Shown in pieces: positions 1-6,478 of a stretch of DNA of 10,903 nucleotides. Source of the stretch: Anaerolineales bacterium (lineage in GTDB: Bacteria; Chloroflexota; Anaerolineae; Anaerolineales; Villigracilaceae); assembly GCA_025966435.1 (NCBI GenBank), contig JAICRQ010000069.1:1-10903 (forward strand), read 5' to 3'. A program made the translations under genes and the position numbers. Numbering within the stretch: the first letter of the stretch is position 1; each line of letters opens with the position of its first letter. Under the pieces are notes generated by a model. That model did not search any database and had not been told where the DNA came from. It saw only the letters and a program-made list of their open reading frames with translations.

Positions 1-1
1 C

Positions 2-469
2 GAGGCAAACGATATCCGCACCACGAATTTCAGCATCTATCCCATGGACCGCTTCGATCCGGCGACGGGTCTGCCTTCCGGGGAAAAGGTCTATGCGGCG
101 GATAACACCGTCTATGTGACCGTGCGGAACCTGGAGACACTTGGTGACTTGCTCGATACGGCTGTGCAGGCTGGCGCGAACACGGTCAACAACGTCCAGT
201 TCGATGTAGAGGAAAAGGATGAGGCTCTCCAGCAGGCTCGTGCTGAGGCCGTTGCCGATGCACGCGAGCAGGCAGAGGCGCTGGCACAGGCGGCTGGTCT
301 GACTCTCGGTGAGATCCAGTCCATCAGTTTCTTTGATGCCCAGCCCTATCCCATCTTTGAGGGCAAAGGCGGCGGTGGGTTTGCAGGAGATGTCGCAGCA
401 ACCGTACCGATCCAGCCCGGGCAGTTGACGTTCAATGTTAACGTCAGCGTGACCTACGAACTTAGATAA
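2..469 (+). CDS. SIMPL domain-containing protein (DUF541), 5' end missing
   Basis: The reading frame is open from the first bases of the window, so the start and any signal peptide lie upstream; the methionine at position 44 is internal. The visible 155 residues match the C-terminal two thirds of a SIMPL/DUF541 protein. They begin with the family's DIRTTNFSIYP segment. Next comes a core strand and helix (TVYVTVRNLETLGDLLDTAVQAG), then the GANTVNNVQF motif. An Ala/Glu/Arg-rich helix follows (QQARAEAVADAREQAEALA), then AAGLTLGEIQSIS, and a closing beta segment IQPGQLTFNVNVSVTYEL. A glycine-rich linker (GKGGGGFAG) sits before the last strand. Members are usually secreted or periplasmic proteins of about 230-250 residues, related to E. 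coli YggE and Brucella BP26; their biochemical role is poorly defined. The gene is followed directly by a strong terminator, so it is the last gene of its transcript. Family assignment is confident; function is not. Confidence 0.88.
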   Translation, partial: EANDIRTTNFSIYPMDRFDPATGLPSGEKVYAADNTVYVTVRNLETLGDLLDTAVQAGANTVNNVQFDVEEKDEALQQARAEAVADAREQAEALAQAAGLTLGEIQSISFFDAQPYPIFEGKGGGGFAGDVAATVPIQPGQLTFNVNVSVTYELR

Positions 470-491
470 TAGAACACGCTTATCTCCTCTT

Positions 492-534
492 GAACCTGCC
501 TCCACTACGCATGGAGGCAGGTTCTTTTTGTTTT
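492..534 (+). terminator. Rho-independent terminator after the SIMPL gene
   Basis: A perfect 13-bp stem, GAACCTGCCTCCA pairing with TGGAGGCAGGTTC, encloses a 7-base loop. It is followed at once by TTTTTGTTTT. It lies 22 bases after the SIMPL stop codon and is a classical intrinsic terminator for the plus strand. Confidence 0.93.
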
Positions 535-957
535 CTTAAATTTCACTTTGAATAATTTACATAACTAACCTATACGGCTAGCGTAAGATATTGAAATGAA
601 GTGTTTTTTCAATACAGATTCAGTTCTAATTCCTTCATCAAATCAGTGAACTATGCTAGTAGTAACCCATAAGTAAGCTACCAAACGACGGCTTAACTTC
701 TGGTCACGCAGAGTATAATCAGTTAGTCTGTACAAATTGGCACAAATAAGGAGAATTATGGAAGGGATTTCAGTTATTTAGTTAGAATCGGATGTGGCTA
801 TACCTGTCTATTGAAGACATATAATTACTTAGAAATGATGAGAACATAACCTAGTTGCATTTATCAGATTTTGTCGATTGGGAAGTTTCGTTATTAATAA
901 AGTAGTAAGTGCTCATTCAAAAAGGCAATAATACTTGGTGCATGAAGAAAGGAAATA
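535..957. other. AT-rich gene-free stretch upstream of the Api92-like gene
   Basis: About 425 bases between the SIMPL terminator and the small gene at 961 carry no long open frame on either strand. Base composition is clearly more AT-rich than the flanking chromosome. Possible promoter pieces are a perfect TATAAT at 714-719 with only a weak -35 (CTTAAC region near 692), and TTGTCG at 871-876 placed 17 bases before TTAATA at 894-899. Neither is strong enough to call alone. The stretch could be a long 5' control region, decayed mobile-element DNA, or a noncoding RNA locus. I see no RNA family I recognise. Confidence 0.55.
748..781 (+). other. Possible 7-codon leader ORF with a strong ribosome binding site
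   Basis: A perfect AAGGAG (748-753) stands four bases before an ATG (758) that opens a seven-codon frame, MEGISVI, ended by TAG at 779-781. It lies 29 bases after the TATAAT at 714-719. The arrangement resembles a leader peptide, but it could be a chance match or the remnant of a decayed gene start. No hairpin pair typical of attenuation is visible immediately after it. Confidence 0.2.
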
Positions 958-960
958 AAG

Positions 961-1455
961 ATGCCTAATCACTGTGAGAACTACCTTCAAATAGATTGCG
1001 ATCATAAAAATGATGTGGCTGTTATTTTGGATGCAATTGCAGGAGTGACCCCAATTGATTTCAACAAGCTAATCCAGTATCCAACTAAAATTGGGAGCCT
1101 TGATGAGGCTGATGCTTCTCAGAAACGCAAACAATTGCGTGAAGAATACAATGTACCGCAAGACAGAATATATGCAATAGATAGTTTCAATTCAGCTGGT
1201 TACGAATGGTGTTATAAGAATTGGGGAACTAAATGGAACGCTTACCGTGTTGAAATGGTTCTTCGCGAAGAATATCAGGCAATCATCAAATTTGAGACTG
1301 CATGGTCTCCACCATTTCCCGTAATCGCCAAACTTGCTGAGATGTTCCCTCACGGTAAATTCACTCTTCAATTCTGTGAACCGGGCGAAGCTTATAGTGG
1401 CTCAGCCTACTACGAGCGTGGCAAGTTAAGACAAATCACAACAAGTGATTATTAA
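961..1455 (+). CDS. Api92-like / YubB (DUF1281-type) ferredoxin-like domain protein
   Basis: A complete 164-residue protein starts at an ATG with AAAGGA about seven bases upstream. Its landmarks fit the Api92/YubB family: the opening MPNHCENYLQI (usually MPNWCxN), a central FNKLIQYPTKI segment (family Fxx-IxP-P), then WCYKNWGTKWNA, then FETAWSPPFPVIAKLAEMFP, and a closing FCEPGEAYSGSAYY. There is no signal peptide or membrane segment, so it should be cytoplasmic. Family members are known mainly from phages, plasmids and integrated elements; the fold is ferredoxin-like and the function is unknown. The gene is more AT-rich and uses more A/T-ending codons than the dehydrogenase downstream, which points to transfer. 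It stands alone, with no integrase, transposase or other phage gene beside it in this window. Family recognition is from memory of the motif pattern and fairly confident; the function should be left open. Confidence 0.78.
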   Translation: MPNHCENYLQIDCDHKNDVAVILDAIAGVTPIDFNKLIQYPTKIGSLDEADASQKRKQLREEYNVPQDRIYAIDSFNSAGYEWCYKNWGTKWNAYRVEMVLREEYQAIIKFETAWSPPFPVIAKLAEMFPHGKFTLQFCEPGEAYSGSAYYERGKLRQITTSDY

Positions 1456-1480
1456 GGCAGTATATGATTACTAAAACCTT

Positions 1481-1503
1481 CAGCCTCCATATTAAGGAGG
1501 CTG
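1481..1503 (+). terminator. Hairpin after the Api92-like gene, weak terminator candidate
   Basis: A perfect 8-bp stem, CAGCCTCC pairing with GGAGGCTG, has a 7-base loop and starts 25 bases after the stop codon. The following bases (TGCCCTCTCT) are pyrimidine-rich but lack a run of T. On the minus strand the stem would be followed by AAGGTTTTAG, which is also weak. It may end the transcript of the small gene or be a processing or stability hairpin. Confidence 0.4.
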
Positions 1504-1602
1504 TGCCCTCTCTATGCTAGCTTGCACTTCTCACCTCCACTTGGAGCAATTATCGCCCAGCACGAAGTTTGATACATCAGACTATTCTACATAGGAGTCA
1601 TC

Positions 1603-2490
1603 ATGCTCAAAGTTGGCTACATCGGTCTGGGATTGATGGGGAAGTCCATTGCGCGCAATATCCTCAAGGCGGGGTTTCCGGTTGTCGTCCATAATCGCTC
1701 ACGCGGCGCCGTGGACGAGCTTGCTGCCGAAGGCGCGACGCCGGCAAACTCTCCGAAAGAAGTTGCCGAACAGGTGGATGTGGTCTTCACGAACCTCCCT
1801 GACACACCCGATGTGGAACAGGTGGTTCTTGGCGAGAATGGAATCCTTGAAGGCGCGCATGAGGGGCTGATTTATGTCGATAACTCGACGATCAAGCCTG
1901 TCTCGGCGCGCAGGATCGCGGAGAAGCTGGCGGCGAAAGGTGTCTTTGCGCTGGATGCACCCGTCTCCGGCGGTGATATCGGCGCGAAGAACGGCACGCT
2001 GACGATCATGGTCGGCGGCGAGGCGTCTGCGCTGGAGAAGGTGATGTCGGTGTTCCAGGCGATGGGAAAGACGGTCACACACGTCGGCGACGCGGGCGCG
2101 GGGCAGGTGGCGAAAGCCGCCAACCAGATCATGGTCGCGGCGCAGATGGTGGCGATGGGTGAGCTGCTCGTCTTCTCGAAAAAAGCCGGCGTGGACCCGC
2201 GCAAGGTGGTGGAGGCGATCAAGGGTGGCGCGGCGCAGTGCTGGACGCTGGACGTCAAGCCGCCGCGCTTATTCGAGGGGAATCGTAACCCTGGCTTCAA
2301 AGCCTATATGCAATTGAAGGATTTAAAGATTATTCTGGATACTGCGCAGGAATATGACATTCCGATTTCAGCGACAATTGAAAATACGGACTTCTTCCAG
2401 CAGATGATCGACTCAGGGATGGGAGAGCTGGATAATTCGGCGGTGGTGGGAGTGATCGAGGAGAAGGCGGGAGTGAAAATTTTGGATTAA
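1603..2490 (+). CDS. NAD(P)-dependent beta-hydroxyacid dehydrogenase (3-hydroxyisobutyrate dehydrogenase / tartronate semialdehyde reductase family)
   Basis: This 295-residue cytoplasmic oxidoreductase interconverts a beta- or gamma-hydroxyacid and its semialdehyde using NAD(P). The N-terminal Rossmann domain carries GLGLMG (residues 8-13). The strand-2 end reads HNRS with Arg32, a feature often linked to NADPH preference. The substrate loop DAPVSGG spans 118-124. The catalytic lysine is Lys171 in GAGQVAKAANQ, with Asn174 as its partner. The C-terminal all-helical domain contains the conserved QLKDLKIILD (Lys239, Asp240). Length is typical of the family and nothing is missing. The start is supported by AGGAG five bases before the ATG. 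The neighbours do not name a pathway. The substrate could be tartronate semialdehyde (GarR/GlxR), methylmalonate semialdehyde (MmsB) or succinic semialdehyde; sequence alone does not decide, so no symbol is given. Confidence 0.9.
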   Translation: MLKVGYIGLGLMGKSIARNILKAGFPVVVHNRSRGAVDELAAEGATPANSPKEVAEQVDVVFTNLPDTPDVEQVVLGENGILEGAHEGLIYVDNSTIKPVSARRIAEKLAAKGVFALDAPVSGGDIGAKNGTLTIMVGGEASALEKVMSVFQAMGKTVTHVGDAGAGQVAKAANQIMVAAQMVAMGELLVFSKKAGVDPRKVVEAIKGGAAQCWTLDVKPPRLFEGNRNPGFKAYMQLKDLKIILDTAQEYDIPISATIENTDFFQQMIDSGMGELDNSAVVGVIEEKAGVKILD

Positions 2491-2640
2491 ATATGTCGTT
2501 GCGAGCGCACTTTGCGAAGCAATCTCCTGTTAGAAGGCGAGTTTTTGTAAAACGAGGAGATTGCTTCGGTCGTGGCGTTTACGCTTCGACTACGCCTTCG
2601 CCTCCGCTCAGCGCGAGACGCCACTCTCTCGCAATGACAT
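2491..2640. repeat. Nested palindromic intergenic repeat, copy A
   Basis: The element fills the gap between the dehydrogenase and yitT. Its outer arms are ATGTCGTTGCGAG (2493-2505) and CTCGCAATGACAT (2628-2640), inverted with one mismatch. Inside them are CGAAGCAATCTCCT (2515-2528) and AGGAGATTGCTTCG (2555-2568), a perfect 14-bp inverted pair. A third inverted pair is GTGGCGT (2572-2578) with ACGCCAC (2618-2624). It shares ATATGTCGTTGCGAG, CGAAGCAATCTCCTG and CCGCTCAGCGCGA with copy B near 3570-3715. It has no coding capacity of its own and resembles REP- or MITE-like dispersed sequences. Confidence 0.8.
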
Positions 2641-2650
2641 GAGAACACTA

Positions 2651-3538
2651 ATGAAAAAATACTGGCCCACCATCCTTGATTACCTTTTGATCGTCGTCGC
2701 TGCCTTGATTCAGGCCCTCTCGTTGCGGCTGTTCTTTATCCCGGCGAACCTGGCATCGGGCGGGGTGAGCGGTATCTCTCAACTCATTAATCATTTCACG
2801 GGCTGGCCTATTGGCTTGATGATCCTGCTTGGCAATATTCCGCTCTTTGTGCTTGGCTGGCGGTTCCTTGGCGGGGCACGCTTTGCGGTGCGGACGGCGC
2901 TTGCCGTCTTCATATTGTCCGCATTCACTGACCTGCTGGTGCAATCGTCGTTATTCGCACCCAATGGTGCCGGGACACGGCTTATCAACGATCTGCAGGG
3001 CGACATCTTTTTGAACGCCTTATATGGCGCGATCGTGAGCGGTGTCGGGTACGGTCTCGTTTACCGGGCGCGCGGCACCAGCGGCGGCTCGGACATCCTT
3101 GCGCGTATTCTCAGCCATTACCGCGGTGTGCCGATGAGCACGAGTTACTTAGTGGTGGATACCGCGGTAATCCTCGGCGCAGGATTTGTCTTTGGCTGGA
3201 AGGCGGCTTTGTATGCAATGATCGCTTTGTACGTCAGCGGGCTGGTGGCAGAGTCGACGCTCGAAGGCGGCGGGACCGTCCGTACCGCGATCATCGTCAC
3301 CAGTGAACCAGCGGCGATCTTCGCGCGCGTGCTCGAAGAAATGGAACGCGGCGTCACCATTCTCGAAGGGACCGGCGCGTACACGGGCGCGGGCAGACCT
3401 GTCCTTTATTGTGTTGTCAGCCGGGCTGAGGTGGCGACCCTGAAAGCCATCGTGCAGGAGGTGGACCCGCGGGCATTCATGGTCATTGGTGTGGCGCATG
3501 AGGCGTTGGGGGAGGGGTTTCGACCGTTGAAAACGTAA
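2651..3538 (+). CDS. YitT family membrane protein (DUF161 + DUF2179)
   Basis: This is a polytopic inner-membrane protein of about 295 residues. The N-terminal part has five to six hydrophobic segments. The first reads LDYLLIVVAALIQALSLRLF and is followed by the family motif FIPANLASGGVSGISQL. A later loop carries RGTSGGSDILARIL, also typical. The last roughly 90 residues form the cytoplasmic DUF2179 domain, with VRTAIIVTS, GVTILEGTGAYTG and RPVLYCVVSR. The transport substrate or role of YitT proteins is not established. The frame is open back to an ATG at 2561, but those 26-30 extra residues are Arg/Ser-rich translation of repeat copy A and not family-like. I therefore place the start at ATG 2651, which has a weak GAGA upstream; ATG 2639 is the alternative. 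No clear Shine-Dalgarno is visible for any start. Family call is confident; the exact start is not. Confidence 0.88.
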   Translation: MKKYWPTILDYLLIVVAALIQALSLRLFFIPANLASGGVSGISQLINHFTGWPIGLMILLGNIPLFVLGWRFLGGARFAVRTALAVFILSAFTDLLVQSSLFAPNGAGTRLINDLQGDIFLNALYGAIVSGVGYGLVYRARGTSGGSDILARILSHYRGVPMSTSYLVVDTAVILGAGFVFGWKAALYAMIALYVSGLVAESTLEGGGTVRTAIIVTSEPAAIFARVLEEMERGVTILEGTGAYTGAGRPVLYCVVSRAEVATLKAIVQEVDPRAFMVIGVAHEALGEGFRPLKT

Positions 3539-3562
3539 GGCGGACGCTGCGCGCATTCCGCC
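3539..3562. other. GC-rich hairpin just after the yitT stop
   Basis: GGCGGA (3539-3544) pairs perfectly with TCCGCC (3557-3562) around a 12-base loop, starting on the base after the stop codon. There is no T run on either side, so it is a poor intrinsic terminator. It may protect the mRNA end or form part of the convergent gene boundary with era. Confidence 0.3.
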
Positions 3563-3569
3563 AAATCAT

Positions 3570-3715
3570 ATATGTCGTTGCGAGGGCAGTGTTCGTCTGC
3601 CCGAAGCAATCTCCTGGTTCGTAAGAGATTCCCGAATTATCTGCGCTTCATGTTCGCGTGGTTTCGATACGCCCCTACGAACACGGGGCTACTCAACCAA
3701 CGCCGCTCAGCGCGA
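3570..3715. repeat. Palindromic intergenic repeat, copy B, reaching into the end of era
   Basis: It starts with ATATGTCGTTGCGAG (3570-3584), identical to copy A. A variable hairpin follows (GGGCAG 3584-3589 with CTGCCC 3597-3602), then CGAAGCAATCTCCTG (3602-3616), again identical to copy A. The right half differs from copy A: it carries GGTTTCGATACGCCCC and a hairpin GCCCC (3671-3675) with GGGGC (3685-3689), followed by CTACTCAACCAACG. It ends with CCGCTCAGCGCGA (3703-3715), which copy A also has at 2604-2616. Those last bases overlap the era stop codon. It lies between two convergent genes. Confidence 0.72.
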
Positions 3716-4666
3716 AGTTCTTTTCTTCTTTTTCTTCCTATCTATTTTATATCCCAGGCGCCGCAGCGCTTCTTCGTTATTGCGCCAGTCTTTCAGCACC
3801 TTTACGCGCAATTCCAAAAACACAGGTCTGCCGCCCATTTCCTCGATCTCTTTGCGGGCGGAGGAGCCGATCTGCTTGAGCATTTTCCCTCCTTCGCCGA
3901 TAACAATCCCCTTCTGCGATTCACGCTCCACGAAAATTGTCGCGGCGATGTAGATCATCCCGTTCTCACGCTCGGTGAACTCGTCGATGCGCACGCCAAC
4001 CCCGTGCGGCACTTCCTCGCGCAGCTGGAGCAGACACGCCTCGCGGATCAGGTCGGCGGCGATGTCGCGCTCATAGGAATCGGTGATCTGCTCCTCATCA
4101 TATTCCGGCGGGCGGATTGGTGCGAGTGAGATGAGCAGGTCCAGTAGCTCGTCGAGGTTTTGATTCCGCGTCGCGGAGATCGAGATGATTTGTACCTGCT
4201 TGTTCAAGAGCCCTGCGTAGGCTTCAAGCCTCGCCGCCAGCACGTCGGGCCCAATCAAATCGATCTTGTTCGCCGCCAGCACAATTGGGATTCTGCTCCG
4301 CACACGGCTGAGGAGGGCGGCAATCTGTATGTCCTCCTCCTGCGGCCTGGCAGGGATCTCCACCAGCCACAGAATCACATCCACACCTTCAAGCGCCTCT
4401 TCCGCTTCCTGGTTCAGGAACGTCCCCAGCTTATGGCGCGCGCTGTGAATGCCAGGCGTATCGACAAAGACGAGCTGGGCGTTATCCGTCGTCAGAATCC
4501 CAAGCTGGCGCTTACGCGTGGTCTGCGGCTTCGGTGAGACCGCCGCGATCTTCTGCCCCAATAATGCGTTGACCAGGGTCGACTTCCCGACATTGGGTCG
4601 CCCGATAATCGCCACAAAGGCAGATCGAAACTGTTGTGTGTGTTCTTCTTCTATATCTTGAACCAT
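3707..4666 (-). CDS. era: GTPase Era, ribosome small-subunit assembly
   Basis: Era is an essential GTP-binding protein that helps 16S rRNA maturation and 30S assembly by binding near the 3' end of 16S rRNA. All GTPase motifs are present: G1 GRPNVGKST (22-30), G2 around QTTR (48-51), G3 DTPG (69-72), G4 NKID (133-136) and G5 SAT (164-166). The C-terminal KH RNA-binding domain shows GIVIGEGGKMLKQIGSSAR from residue 253. At 319 residues it is slightly longer than the usual 295-305, from a short acidic N-terminal lead (VQDIEEEH) and a lysine-rich tail (RKKKKKRTSR). The ATG has AGGAG seven bases upstream and shares one base (TAATG) with the stop of the PHP gene, indicating translational coupling. 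The final codons TCG CGC TGA fall inside repeat copy B. Confidence 0.97.
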   Translation of the reverse strand: MVQDIEEEHTQQFRSAFVAIIGRPNVGKSTLVNALLGQKIAAVSPKPQTTRKRQLGILTTDNAQLVFVDTPGIHSARHKLGTFLNQEAEEALEGVDVILWLVEIPARPQEEDIQIAALLSRVRSRIPIVLAANKIDLIGPDVLAARLEAYAGLLNKQVQIISISATRNQNLDELLDLLISLAPIRPPEYDEEQITDSYERDIAADLIREACLLQLREEVPHGVGVRIDEFTERENGMIYIAATIFVERESQKGIVIGEGGKMLKQIGSSARKEIEEMGGRPVFLELRVKVLKDWRNNEEALRRLGYKIDRKKKKKRTSR

Positions 4667-5487
4667 TAACGTACTCCTAGGCGGCGCAAGGACCGGTCCC
4701 AGAACTTATAGGCAAAGGCAATCACGGGGTGAGTCCACTCCCCGACGGGTACGCCCGATTCTAATGCTGTCAGTAAATCTTGTGGGGTTTTCACCTGCCG
4801 GACGGGGACTTCCACCCAGGCACTCCCGATATCGGCTAAGGTGTGTGCATCCGAGCCGGCGCTCATGGGCCGCTTGTGTACCTTCGACCACTCGACCGCT
4901 GCCTGATTCCAGCGTAGCTGGGAGATGCGCGCGTTGAATGTTTCCACGATATCGATCTCATCTTCGATCATTTCGAGTGCGGCAGGCTGTAAACGCCAGC
5001 GTTTCAGAGGGTCAAACCCGTGCGGCAGGAGGACCAACCCGTCCTGTTCCTTGATCGCCTCGACCGTTTCTTTTGGACTCATCCCGGCGGGGATTTTTTC
5101 TTTCAGGAACAGGCCGATGATCTCGCCGTAGATCGTGCTGACTTCCTCTCCTACAATAATGGTCAATGGGAAGCCAGCCTTTTTGAGCTTTTCCTCCTCC
5201 ACCATTTCCTGCAGCTTCTGGGCTCCCCAGATCTGATCGTGATCGGTGATCGCCTGGACCCACACACCTCTTTCTCGGCAACGAGCGGGGAAGAGCTCGA
5301 GCGGCGTGCTGCAATCTGCAGATGCCTCTGTGTGACAGTGCAAGTCAATTTTCATGTTCCCCGGCTCGGCGTCGCCTTTTTCCTCGACGACCGCGCCCAG
5401 GGATTCTACTTCATCCGCTTCCTGCGGAGTTAGTTCCTCCAGCTGCTCTTCGGCTGGATTTTTCCTCATAGCTTTCCTTTCACTCAT
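4666..5487 (-). CDS. PHP domain metal-dependent phosphoesterase
   Basis: A 273-residue protein with a polymerase-and-histidinol-phosphatase (PHP) domain, expected to hydrolyse a phosphoester using a cluster of divalent metals in the cytoplasm. The metal ligands are visible in order: DLHCHT (His50, His52), TDHD (Asp82, His83), GEEV (Glu114/115), LPHGFDP (His156) and GSDAHT (Asp213, His215). The substrate is not predictable; relatives act on nucleotides, histidinol phosphate or oligonucleotides. Unusually, about 44 mostly acidic residues precede the canonical MKIDLHCHT start. The first ATG overlaps the lipid kinase stop by eight bases and has a poor ribosome site. A second ATG at 5469 has AAAGGA about five bases upstream and may be the real start; a third at 5355 would remove the whole extension. 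The gene is coupled to era (TAATG). Confidence 0.88.
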   Translation of the reverse strand: MSERKAMRKNPAEEQLEELTPQEADEVESLGAVVEEKGDAEPGNMKIDLHCHTEASADCSTPLELFPARCRERGVWVQAITDHDQIWGAQKLQEMVEEEKLKKAGFPLTIIVGEEVSTIYGEIIGLFLKEKIPAGMSPKETVEAIKEQDGLVLLPHGFDPLKRWRLQPAALEMIEDEIDIVETFNARISQLRWNQAAVEWSKVHKRPMSAGSDAHTLADIGSAWVEVPVRQVKTPQDLLTALESGVPVGEWTHPVIAFAYKFWDRSLRRLGVR

Positions 5488-6436
5488 CCTTTTCCGGGGG
5501 AGGCGCGGGCTGCCAGATCTCCAGCGCCTGCGGCATCAGCTCGATGCGAAGCACATTTTCCTCTGTATGAGAGTTCGGGTCGGTCGCTCCCACAGCGGGA
5601 GTGCGCTCCTTCGGGCGCTCGCTGACTGGTGGGCGAATCTCGGCATCGATGTGGAAGGGGAAGTTTCCCCGCCAGCGAAATTCCAGGCACCGCCCGCGAC
5701 TGACCTCCACATTCGGCAGCTCCTTCAGATCTTCGGCGACCAGGCTTGCCACATAGCGGAACAGGCTCTCGTCATGATCCGGGTGGATGCGCACAATATC
5801 CAGCAAACCATCCCCGGGATCGGCTTCCGGTGCGAGCTTGATCCACGGCCCAAACCGGCTGGTGTTCATCACCTCGAACATCCGGTAGGTGCCGGAGATG
5901 TCTTCCCCGTCTAAAGTAATTTGCGCGAAATGCGATTCAAACTCGCTGATGGTTTCGATCATGGAGGAAAGGGAGCGAAGGAGACTGCGCCCTTCATTTG
6001 GATCGTATCTTGCCAGAGCATCTGCATACAGACCGAAACCACAGGCCTCGATAAAATAATCTCTGCCCCAGGGCGCTGTAACGACGCCGAGGTCGAAGTG
6101 GCGCTTCACGGGATTCTTCAATCCGGCGATGATCTCCAGAGCGCTGCCTTCGATCCCAAGAGAAGCACCGACGTTGTTGGCGGTCCCCAGCGGGAGATGT
6201 GTCACAAATGCTTCCTTGCCCAACAATCGTGTTGCCACAGCCCGAAATGTGCCATCTCCCCCCGCGCTGACAACCAGCCCGGAAGCATCTTTCAGGATGC
6301 TATCCAGATCTTCTTCGCTGCTCGTAGACAGAAACACCGGCTCGTAGCCGGCCTCCACAAGGCTTTTCATCATTTCTTCAGGTATTACCTTTTCTGCACC
6401 CCCCGAATTGGGATTAACGATAAGCGTTGCTTTCAT
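5480..6436 (-). CDS. Diacylglycerol kinase-like lipid kinase (YegS/BmrU/LCB5 family)
   Basis: A 318-residue protein of the DAGK catalytic family, expected to phosphorylate a membrane lipid such as diacylglycerol using ATP at the inner face of the membrane. The start MKATLIVNPNSGG holds the NPxSGG motif (8-13). The nucleotide-binding GGDGT is at 59-63 and PLGTANN at 82-88. A DPGDGLLDIV segment (206-215) starts the C-terminal beta-sandwich. The usual IDGE near the end appears as HIDAE (262-266), and about 25 Pro/Glu/Arg-rich residues are inserted between it and the final strand (VLRIELMPQALEIW). The catalytic core is otherwise intact. A GGAG lies seven bases before the ATG. It follows the UPF0104 gene by 42 bases and overlaps the PHP gene by eight, so co-transcription is likely. 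The true lipid substrate is unknown. Confidence 0.9.
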   Translation of the reverse strand: MKATLIVNPNSGGAEKVIPEEMMKSLVEAGYEPVFLSTSSEEDLDSILKDASGLVVSAGGDGTFRAVATRLLGKEAFVTHLPLGTANNVGASLGIEGSALEIIAGLKNPVKRHFDLGVVTAPWGRDYFIEACGFGLYADALARYDPNEGRSLLRSLSSMIETISEFESHFAQITLDGEDISGTYRMFEVMNTSRFGPWIKLAPEADPGDGLLDIVRIHPDHDESLFRYVASLVAEDLKELPNVEVSRGRCLEFRWRGNFPFHIDAEIRPPVSERPKERTPAVGATDPNSHTEENVLRIELMPQALEIWQPAPPPEKDE

Positions 6437-6478
6437 GTGTCTGCTCCGTCGATCTAAAAAGTTCGAAATGTTCCGTTG

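Noticed and set aside
492..1503. The two hairpins flanking the AT-rich block, both built on GCCTCC/GGAGGC, as possible attL/attR remnants
   Set aside because: The shared core is only about seven bases per arm, loops and outer arms differ, and the first is a fully explained terminator. No integrase is present. Similarity this short can occur by chance.
1535..1546. CTCC-ACTT-GGAG mini-hairpin before the dehydrogenase as an operator
   Set aside because: A four-bp stem with no second site and no match to a known operator is not enough evidence.
1699..2300. Minus-strand frames inside the dehydrogenase gene
   Set aside because: The plus-strand dehydrogenase is complete with a good ribosome site; the antisense frames are Arg/Ala/Ser-rich products of GC codon bias.
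3572..4129. Plus-strand open frame of 185 codons opposite era
   Set aside because: It is antisense to a complete Era with every motif, begins in the repeat, and its protein shows no recognisable domain or ribosome site.
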